64,000 nt of DNA, taken from Pseudomonadota bacterium. GTDB lineage: Bacteria; Desulfobacterota; Desulfovibrionia; Desulfovibrionales; Desulfovibrionaceae. Every line of letters begins with the position of its first letter. The stretch's first letter is position 1. The stretch is from positions 62,001 to 126,000 of the forward strand of contig JAHIUW010000007.1 in assembly GCA_018816865.1 (NCBI GenBank). Reading direction: 5' to 3'. The position numbers and the translations under genes were made by a program. Under the pieces are notes generated by a model. That model saw only the letters and a list, made by a program, of their open reading frames with translations, had not been told where the DNA came from and made no database searches. Shown piece after piece: positions 54,679-61,663 of this stretch.

Positions 54679-55239
54679 CTAGTCTTCAAAGGTCTGGTAA
54701 TTGTATGCCTCGGCCAGTTCGGACGCCCGTTTCAGGGCATGGAACATCCGGGCGTTTTCCAGGGCGATGCCGGAGAGGTTGGCGATGCAGGCCAAAAATT
54801 CTTTCTCTTCGGCGTCGAACTCGCGCGGCTTGCCGGAATAGACCCTGAGCACGCCGATGACCTTGGCGCCACGCGCCGTGAGGGGCACTACCACCAGGGA
54901 GACCAGTCCTTCCTCGGCGGCCTCGGCCCCGTACTGGAAGCGTTTGTCCGTGCGTACGTCGGGGATGAAAACGGCTTCGCCGCGGAGCACGTCCTGGTCC
55001 AGGAGGCTCTTGGCGACATTGACCGGGCCTTTCTGGGCGTAGCGCTTGCTCAGCCCGTAGGAGGCGTCGGGCAAAAGTATTTCGCCCGTGGCATCCAGCA
55101 AGCGGATGAAGCAGCCCTTGGCGTCCATGGCCCCGGTGACCTGCTCGGCAATGCTGGACAGCACCTTCTTGGGGTTTAGACTCGAATTGATGACACTGGC
55201 GATCGTATAGATCGTTTTGTACAGCCGTTGATTGCTCAT
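54679..55239 (-). CDS. GAF domain protein
   Basis: A 186-residue protein that is almost one GAF domain (about residues 22-165): VLSSIAEQVTGAMDAKGCFIRLLD, then FIPDVRTDKRF, VVPLTARGAKVIGVLRVYSG and EEKEFLACIANLSGIALENA. It has no output domain, so it would sense a small ligand or redox state and act through another protein. Co-transcription with gap suggests a metabolic signal, but this is inference. Confidence 0.85.
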   Translation of the reverse strand: MSNQRLYKTIYTIASVINSSLNPKKVLSSIAEQVTGAMDAKGCFIRLLDATGEILLPDASYGLSKRYAQKGPVNVAKSLLDQDVLRGEAVFIPDVRTDKRFQYGAEAAEEGLVSLVVVPLTARGAKVIGVLRVYSGKPREFDAEEKEFLACIANLSGIALENARMFHALKRASELAEAYNYQTFED

Positions 55240-55441
55240 GATCGATCCTGCCTGTTCGGGGTTGGGGGCGCGTCCATTCTGCGGCGCGAAAGCATTCAGC
55301 TCTATCTATGCCCAAAAATAACAAACCATGACAAGGGAAATCGTATAGCCTGTCAGCTTACATAGCACCTTCTGCGCTACGCTGCACCATGCATTCGACG
55401 AGGCAAGCGCGGTTTGGGATCGAAAAGGTCTCGCAGGCCAG

Positions 55442-55477
55442 AAAAAAGGCGGTTGCCCGTATGGAGCAACCGCCTTT
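55442..55477 (-). terminator. Terminator of the split glutamate synthase operon
   Basis: Perfect 12-base arms AAAGGCGGTTGC and complement with a 9-base loop; read on the minus strand the stem is followed by a run of T. Confidence 0.92.
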
Positions 55478-55503
55478 GCAGTGGTGTTTTCAGGCTCTGG
55501 GGC

Positions 55504-57891
55504 CTAGCCCATGGGCGTATTCTTGATCAGGCTCCAGATACCGCAGGGGCAGGCGTCGGCGCAGAATCCGCAGCCGATGCACTTGTCAGGATCGGAGACC
55601 ATCTCGAAGTCGTCCCCCTTTTCCTGGCGGCTGATGGCGCCTTGGGGACAGACGGTGACGCACAGCCCACAGTCCCGGCAGGCGCCGCAGCTGGAGCATT
55701 CGCTGGCGCATTCCTGCACCGAGCCAAAGCTGTCCTTGCGGGGATCGAAGTATTCCAGCTTCATGCGGGAATAGTCGATCATTTCCGAGAGCTTGCCCTC
55801 GTCATTCACGTACTCCAGGCGGGCGCGCAGGTCGGCGGTCATCTCGGCGGTGTCGCCCAGGGGGCGCGCACCACTGAGGATGCCGTCCATGACCACGGCG
55901 GCGCGGCGGCCATCGCCGATGGCCTGGGTCAACAGGCCCAGCCGGATCACATCGCCGATGGCGAAGACCCGCGGGTCGGTGGTCTGGAAGGCCTCGTTGA
56001 CGGAGACATAGCCCTTGTCCGTGTCGATGGTCTCGGGCAGGAAGTCCAGGTCGGGCATGTCGCCGATGGAAATGACCACGGTGTCCGCCGGGATCAGCTC
56101 GCCGGTGTTCAGCACCAGGCCTTCCTTGGTCACTTCCTTGGAGAAGCAGGGCCAGCGGAACGTGGCGCCGTATTTCTCGGCCTCCTCGCGTTCCTTGCCG
56201 AAGCTGGCGGGCTCCTGCACGTCCAGCAGGGTGATGTCCTCGGCTCCCAGGCGTCCGGCCTCGGAGGCCACGTCGCAGCCCACGTTGCCCGCTCCGATGA
56301 TCACGATGCGCTTGCCGGGCTTGGCCGTGCCGTTCTTGGCCGTGCGCAGGAAATCACCGGCGGTGATCAGACGTTCCTTGCCGGGCATGGGAATGATACG
56401 CGGCTTCTGGGAACCGGTGGCCAGCACCACGAACTCGAAGTCTTCCTTGAGCTTTTCGAAATCGGCCTGGGTCAGGTCACGCTCCAGCTGTACGTGGGGC
56501 AGCACCTGGCGCACGCGTGCAAGCTCGGCCTTCAGGATATCCATGGGGATACGGCCCGCAGGGATCTGGGAAGTGATCTTGCCGCCCAGCTCCTGCTCGC
56601 GGTCGAACACGGTGGCTTCGTGGCCCAACAGCCGCAACTGCCACGCCACGGAGATACCCGCCGGTCCGCCGCCGATGACGGCGATCTTGTGGCCGGAGAG
56701 GGCGGGCAGCTCGGGGGTCTTGGCCTCGATACCGGCCTTGCCCAGCCCCTTGGCGTCCACGGGGGCCATCTTCTGGGTGGAACGGGTGCAGTTGGTCATG
56801 CACAGGTTGGGGCAGAGATGCCCGCAGACCGTGGCCGGAAAAGGCGTGTAGCGCAGGGCCAGATCAACGGCCTTGTTCAGTTCGCCTGCGCGGATCAGGC
56901 CCCAGCGTTCGCGCACCGGGATGCCCGAGGGACAGGCGTCCTGACAGGGGGCTGCGTACTTGCGGTTTTCCCAGACCGGGACATGGCGGCGCAGTTCGCC
57001 GGTGGTGATCAGCGGGATCGGGGAACGGTCCAGGCTGGTCAGATCGCCGATCAGGCCACCCCTGCCCAGTTCGGCGTCCCAGACCTGGCCGCGGAATTCG
57101 GCCATGGTGCGGCGTTTGCTGGAGACGCGATCCAGGGGGCTGCGGGCGGTGATCAGCTGCCATTCAGCGCGATTATTGAGCTTTTTCAGTTCCTTGGATT
57201 TGCCGACCTTGGTCAGGAAGGTCTTCAGGTTCTCGCTCAGCCAGGCCCAGTCCTCGTCGCTGATCTCCGCCAATTTGGCGTCGGACATGGAAAAGCCCAT
57301 GTGTGGCCCGCGGAAGAAGATCTTGCCGCCCACCATGCCCACGCAGGGCCGGTAGCCGAGGATGTTGTCGGGTTTGACGGGGTTCAGGCCGCAGATCACG
57401 GCCACGCCGCCCGCCATGAACTCGGCGAAGTAGTCGCCCACGTCGTCCAGCACCCACAGTTCGGGTGGCGTCAGGCGGGGGTTCTTCTTGGTCATGGTCA
57501 TGCCGCGCGAGCCGATGTGCCCGCCGATACAGACCTTGCCCTGGGCCATGGCGTTGCAGATGCCGTTGGACGCGTTGCCGCGCACCACGATTTCCGCGCC
57601 GGTGTTCAGCCAGCCGATGTCGTCGGAACCGGGGCCGTCCAGTTCGATGGTCGTGCCGGGAAGGCCCATGGACCCCAGGCGCTGGCCGGGGGAACCCTGG
57701 ACCTTCACCAGGATGGGGGTTTCCATGCTGCTCCACAGGCGGCCACCGATGCCGTGCTGGCCGCAGGCCTCCACCTTGATGGTGGTGGCCCCGTCCCTGG
57801 CTGCCTGTTGGATGCGTTCTTCCAGGATACGGGACTCGATGCGTTCCCCGTTCTCCTGTCCGCTTATCTTGACTGTGTTGCTCTTAGGCAT
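55504..57891 (-). CDS. Archaeal-type glutamate synthase: GXGXG domain fused to GltD-like oxidoreductase and ferredoxin
   Basis: Third gene of the split glutamate synthase operon, 795 residues. It joins a GXGXG domain (about residues 30-220, GLPGTTIELDGPGSDD onward), a GltD-like N-terminal helical Fe-S domain (CQDACPSGIPV, then CGHLCPNLCMTNC), FAD and NAD(P) sites (GGGPAG and GAGNVG), and a C-terminal ferredoxin. That tail has many cysteines (CASECSSCGACRDCGLC, then CIGCGFCADACPCG). It should supply electrons from NAD(P)H or ferredoxin to the FMN subunit encoded upstream. GGGAG precedes the start. Confidence 0.88.
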   Translation of the reverse strand: MPKSNTVKISGQENGERIESRILEERIQQAARDGATTIKVEACGQHGIGGRLWSSMETPILVKVQGSPGQRLGSMGLPGTTIELDGPGSDDIGWLNTGAEIVVRGNASNGICNAMAQGKVCIGGHIGSRGMTMTKKNPRLTPPELWVLDDVGDYFAEFMAGGVAVICGLNPVKPDNILGYRPCVGMVGGKIFFRGPHMGFSMSDAKLAEISDEDWAWLSENLKTFLTKVGKSKELKKLNNRAEWQLITARSPLDRVSSKRRTMAEFRGQVWDAELGRGGLIGDLTSLDRSPIPLITTGELRRHVPVWENRKYAAPCQDACPSGIPVRERWGLIRAGELNKAVDLALRYTPFPATVCGHLCPNLCMTNCTRSTQKMAPVDAKGLGKAGIEAKTPELPALSGHKIAVIGGGPAGISVAWQLRLLGHEATVFDREQELGGKITSQIPAGRIPMDILKAELARVRQVLPHVQLERDLTQADFEKLKEDFEFVVLATGSQKPRIIPMPGKERLITAGDFLRTAKNGTAKPGKRIVIIGAGNVGCDVASEAGRLGAEDITLLDVQEPASFGKEREEAEKYGATFRWPCFSKEVTKEGLVLNTGELIPADTVVISIGDMPDLDFLPETIDTDKGYVSVNEAFQTTDPRVFAIGDVIRLGLLTQAIGDGRRAAVVMDGILSGARPLGDTAEMTADLRARLEYVNDEGKLSEMIDYSRMKLEYFDPRKDSFGSVQECASECSSCGACRDCGLCVTVCPQGAISRQEKGDDFEMVSDPDKCIGCGFCADACPCGIWSLIKNTPMG

Positions 57892-57906
57892 GATTCGTCT
57901 TCTCCC

Positions 57907-59541
57907 TTACACGCAGTAGCGGATCTGCAATCGGTCGGCAGCGGCCTTGTCCGAGATGCCCAGGGCGTCGGACATGCCGATGGGCAGGGCGGTGGACCGC
58001 CCCAGCGGCGCAAGGATCTTGCGCATCTCGGCGTCGAAGGACGTGAACACATCCACCACACGCTCGGCCACCTTCTCGGGGTCCAGGCGGCGGTAGAGGC
58101 GCGGGTCCTGGCTGGTGATGCCCTTGGGACAGACACCGATGTTGCAGACGTTGCAACGGTCGCCTTCGCTGCCCACGCAACCCGCGGCGGCCTGCATGAG
58201 GTACTTGCCGACCTGGACCGCGGACGCGCCCATCATGATCAGGGCTGCGGCGTTGGCGGCGAGGTTGCCGTTCTTGCCGATGCCGCCGCCGGCGATGATG
58301 GGCAGCTCGTTCTGCTTCCCGAGCTTGCACAGGTTCAGGTAGCAGTCACGGATGCTGGACGCGATGGGATGACCCATGTGGTTCATGGAGACGTTGTAGG
58401 CCGCGCCCGTGCCGCCGTCCTCGCCGTCGATGGCCAGCCCGGCCGCGTAGCTGTTGCGGGCCAGGTTGTTCAGCACGGCCAGCGAGGTCGTGGTGGCGCT
58501 GATCTTGGGGTAGACCGGTACGCGGAAGCCCCAGGCCATGGACATGGACTGGATCATTTTGGCCACGGCCTCCTCGATGGAGTACTTGGTCTGGTGCGTC
58601 GGGGGCGAAGGCAGGGACACGCCCGTGGGCACGCCGCGGATGGCGGCGATGAGCTTGTTCACCTTGTGCCACATCAAGAGGCCGCCGTCGCCGGGCTTGG
58701 CGCCCTGACCGTACTTGATCTCCACGGCGCAGGGATCGACCTTCATCTCGGGGATGGCGTGGATGATCTCGTCCCAGCCGAAATAGCCCGAGGCAACCTG
58801 CAGGATGACGTATTGCAGGAAGCGGGATCGCAAGAGGCGCGGCGGGCAGCCGCCCTCACCGGTGCACATGCGCACCGGCATGTGCAGCTCCTCGTTGAGG
58901 TAGGCCACGCCCATCTGCAGGCCTTCCCACATGTTGGGCGACAGTGCGCCGAAGCTCATCCCGCCGATCATCAGCGGGTAGATCTCGCGCACCGGGGGCA
59001 TCCAGCCCTGTTCGTTGAAGGTCTTCAGACCTTCTTCGGGAGGCAGGATGCGGCCCAGCAGGGTGTTCAGGCTGAATTCGTGGCGTCCGGCGTCCAGGGC
59101 GGGGTCCGTGAGCATGGAGATGCGCACGAACTTGATCTGGTCCAGCAGGCTGTTTGTATCGTTGCGGCGTCCGCCCCGGGTGCGCGCTGCGCCGCCCCGG
59201 TTGTTGTGCATCACGAGCTTGGACTGCTCGTCGCTGTGCATGGGCATGATGGCGTCGTTGGGACAGACCTGGGTGCACATGGCGCAGCCGATGCAGGAAT
59301 AGGCCGGATCGGTCTTCTGACGGATGCCGTGATAGATGGAATAATCGTTCTCGGACTGGGTCGTGAGGCCCAGCCTGACCTTGATTTCACGCTTTCTATG
59401 CACGCCCAGTTCAATGGCCTGCACGGGACAGACGGTGGTGCAGGAGCCACACAGGGTGCACTTGTCCTTGGCCCAGCTGATCTGCCAGGGCAGATCCTTG
59501 ATGCTTAGCGTGTTTGGGGTAATGGCTGTGTTTGACGGCAT
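57907..59541 (-). CDS. Archaeal-type glutamate synthase, ferredoxin-FMN subunit
   Basis: Second gene of the operon, 544 residues. It has an N-terminal two-cluster ferredoxin (CTLCGSCTTVCPVQAIE near 28-44, CIGCAMCTQVCPND near 83-96) and a glutamate synthase FMN domain. The FMN-domain features are GEGGCPPRLL, KYGQGAKPGDGG, EDGGTGAA and the 3Fe-4S motif CNVCNIGVCPKG. It has no glutaminase and no GXGXG domain, which are encoded by its neighbours. It overlaps the preceding glutaminase gene by 37 bases. Confidence 0.9.
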   Translation of the reverse strand: MPSNTAITPNTLSIKDLPWQISWAKDKCTLCGSCTTVCPVQAIELGVHRKREIKVRLGLTTQSENDYSIYHGIRQKTDPAYSCIGCAMCTQVCPNDAIMPMHSDEQSKLVMHNNRGGAARTRGGRRNDTNSLLDQIKFVRISMLTDPALDAGRHEFSLNTLLGRILPPEEGLKTFNEQGWMPPVREIYPLMIGGMSFGALSPNMWEGLQMGVAYLNEELHMPVRMCTGEGGCPPRLLRSRFLQYVILQVASGYFGWDEIIHAIPEMKVDPCAVEIKYGQGAKPGDGGLLMWHKVNKLIAAIRGVPTGVSLPSPPTHQTKYSIEEAVAKMIQSMSMAWGFRVPVYPKISATTTSLAVLNNLARNSYAAGLAIDGEDGGTGAAYNVSMNHMGHPIASSIRDCYLNLCKLGKQNELPIIAGGGIGKNGNLAANAAALIMMGASAVQVGKYLMQAAAGCVGSEGDRCNVCNIGVCPKGITSQDPRLYRRLDPEKVAERVVDVFTSFDAEMRKILAPLGRSTALPIGMSDALGISDKAAADRLQIRYCV

Positions 59542-60635
59542 ATCTTGAGCTCCTGACAGTCAGGGGTGACGATGGCGGTGTCCAAATGCATGGGCTGAAA
59601 ATCGGCGGTCTTGTCACGGTCCGGAATGGCGGCGTCCAGGCCACAGATCTCCGAAGAGAACGCGTACATGCCTTTCCTGCCGCCAACCACACCGGGGCGC
59701 AGCTTTTTGCGGTCCTGAGCCATGAACATGGTTCTGTCCGGCAGGCAGCCGATGACGCAGTTGGGGCCATCGATGATCATCTTGCGGCAGATGGTCTTCA
59801 GGTTGGCCAGGAAGGGGGCGTTCTCGTGACCGATCATCTCCTCGTTGGTCAACGGGGTGATGACGTGCTTGTAGGCCTCGAGGGGCAGCCCCAGGCGGCG
59901 GATCGTATAATGAAGGATATGGGTGAACACCTCGGAATCGGAATGGTAGCCCTCGTATCCGGGAATGCCCAGGCCCATCAGGTATTCCTTGATGGGCACG
60001 AATGCGGTGTTCTCGCCGTTGGTCATGGTGCACAGGCCCTGGATGAAGAACGGGTGGCAGGCATAGAGATTGATGGCGTAGTTGGTGTTTTGTCTGCCCT
60101 GGGCCAGGATCTGGCGCGCGCGCAGTTCGTGGCGATCAACCTGGAGGTATTGCCCCACAAGCATCGGGTCGCCGATCTCCTTGATCATGATCACGTCGGG
60201 CCAGAAGCTGAACACGGTCATGTCTTCGTCTTCCAGTCCCATGTGCTTGATCGCCACACGGGTCTGCATGGTCAACAGCTCGACCTCGTCCTGGGACAGG
60301 CGTTTCCAGTCCTCGGGAATATTGTAGGCGGCCACCATGTAGATGTCGCGCTGGGGCGTCCCGGCGGGCGGGATCTCGTCCAGATTCCAGGACAGGCGGT
60401 GGCGAAGCTTGAAACCGCGCTCGGACATATAGGCCATCAGACGCTTTTCACCGTTTTTGGTAAAAATGCCTGACAGGATGGGGCATCCGGAAAGCTCTCC
60501 GAAGGGGCCGCCCAGTCCGGTCAGGAACAGTCCCACTCCGGAACCGTCATGGCCTTCCCTCATGACATCGAGTGCCCTGATGGCCCGCATGGGTGAGACG
60601 GGGTCAGAGCTGGTGAGCGCGAACAATCGGCACAT
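59505..60635 (-). CDS. Archaeal-type glutamate synthase, glutaminase subunit
   Basis: First gene of the operon, 376 residues. Begins MCRLFAL, so Cys2 becomes the N-terminal nucleophile after Met removal, as in class II glutamine amidotransferases. Ammonia from glutamine would go to the FMN subunit. Other visible elements include GHDGSGVG and NGENTAF (the amide-binding region). GGGAGATAGACAACG precedes the ATG. Its promoter should lie in the AT-rich spacer shared with yajC. Confidence 0.88.
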   Translation of the reverse strand: MCRLFALTSSDPVSPMRAIRALDVMREGHDGSGVGLFLTGLGGPFGELSGCPILSGIFTKNGEKRLMAYMSERGFKLRHRLSWNLDEIPPAGTPQRDIYMVAAYNIPEDWKRLSQDEVELLTMQTRVAIKHMGLEDEDMTVFSFWPDVIMIKEIGDPMLVGQYLQVDRHELRARQILAQGRQNTNYAINLYACHPFFIQGLCTMTNGENTAFVPIKEYLMGLGIPGYEGYHSDSEVFTHILHYTIRRLGLPLEAYKHVITPLTNEEMIGHENAPFLANLKTICRKMIIDGPNCVIGCLPDRTMFMAQDRKKLRPGVVGGRKGMYAFSSEICGLDAAIPDRDKTADFQPMHLDTAIVTPDCQELKICRQTQPLPQTR

Positions 60636-61120
60636 CGTTGTCTATCTCCCTGCTGCAAGTGGTTGTCGTGCGTCACCGCATGTGGCGGCGTGGTCATCAG
60701 CTCGAAAGGGGCGGTGAGAACTGGGGGTCTGCATCACCCTCTTTGCCCAGTGGCCCGGCTACAGCGCGAAAAAGCACGGCCAGCAAGGGCTACGGTAAAT
60801 GGGGAAATCTTTTTATAGTAATAGATTGTTTTCGTCTAGGGGGTGAGACTACCTATTTTTTTACAAATATGAAAAGTAAAAATTTTCATTGCTGTATAAA
60901 GTGCCAAAAAACGCCAACTTGGAGTGTCTTTTTAAGGATGGCAGAGAGGGTAGAAGACAACCTTATGCAGGGGATTTGAGTTGACGAAAGAGTGAGGACG
61001 ATTTAACAGGACTCGATGCGGTGTTTTACCGTGTTCCGGTCGGTTCCGGCCGGGTTTTATAATAAGGAAATGATACCGCCCATCGGGGCGGCCCTTCAAT
61101 GTAATCCCTTAGGAGGCCCA
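60636..61120. other. 485-base divergent spacer between glutamate synthase and yajC
   Basis: AT-rich between 60800 and 60990. On the minus strand TATAAA (60812-60817) with TAGACG 15 bases upstream is a weak promoter candidate for the glutamate synthase operon. A small CCGCCC/GGGCGG hairpin lies at 61076-61091, just before the yajC ribosome site. No gene is seen. Confidence 0.45.
60981..61009 (+). promoter_or_regulatory. Possible sigma-70 promoter for yajC-secDF
   Basis: TTGACG at 60981-60986 and TAACAG at 61004-61009 are 17 bases apart, 112 bases before the yajC start. The -35 match is good and the -10 is weak. Confidence 0.4.
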
Positions 61121-61477
61121 ATGTTTTTTGCAGACGTAGCCTACGCCATGGGCGCCCAGGGCGGCGCTGGTGCCGAAGCCGGCAATCCCTTGATGTCCAT
61201 GATGCCCCTGGTCCTGATGTTCGTCATCTTCTACTTCCTGCTCATTCGTCCCCAGCAGAAGAAGGCCAAGGCGCACAGGGAGATGCTCGGCGCTCTGAAG
61301 AAGGGTGATAAGGTCCTCACCGGCGGTGGCATGTATGGTCGCATCGAAGGCATCGACGGCGATGTCATTTCCGTGGACCTGGGCAACGGCCTGATTGTCG
61401 AGGTCAACCGCAGCTTCGTTTCCGGTCTGGCCGAGCGCGCTCCCAAGAGTGCCAAGCCCGGCAAAGGCGACAAGTAA
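61121..61477 (+). CDS. yajC: Sec translocon accessory protein YajC
   Basis: Single-pass inner-membrane partner of SecDF. The 118-residue protein has a short periplasmic Ala/Gly-rich N-terminus, one membrane helix (PLVLMFVIFYFLLIRPQQKK in outline, about residues 28-46) and a small cytoplasmic domain with GDKVLTGGGMYGRI. Longer upstream frames are unlikely; AGGAGG lies 7 bases before the ATG at 61121. Confidence 0.95.
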   Translation: MFFADVAYAMGAQGGAGAEAGNPLMSMMPLVLMFVIFYFLLIRPQQKKAKAHREMLGALKKGDKVLTGGGMYGRIEGIDGDVISVDLGNGLIVEVNRSFVSGLAERAPKSAKPGKGDK

Positions 61478-61514
61478 TTAAAACCGCCCCGCGCAGTTCA
61501 CTGCGCGGTTCCGG

Positions 61515-61574
61515 CGAAGGCAAGCCCGCCCAGCCGCGCTCAGGCGTAGGCGAGGTCGCTTGCCTTCGTTTTTC
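61515..61574 (+). terminator. Terminator-like hairpin between yajC and secD
   Basis: Perfect 11-base arms CGAAGGCAAGC and GCTTGCCTTCG, 32-base loop, then TTTTTC. A second small perfect hairpin (CCGCGCAGT/ACTGCGCGG, 61489-61508) precedes it. Both may reduce read-through into secD. Confidence 0.6.
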
Positions 61575-61663
61575 ATAAGGCGTATTCATCCTGTGCTTTT
61601 TGGCATCGTCTGCGTGGGGCAACGCCCTGCGTCGCCAATCGTGACCGGATCTGAGGAGAACCA

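Noticed and set aside
55414-59508. A 1364-codon open frame on the plus strand opposite the split glutamate synthase genes
   Set aside because: It mirrors high-GC coding on the other strand, has no ribosome site, runs across three real genes and is rich in Gly, His, Ala and Asp as antisense frames are.
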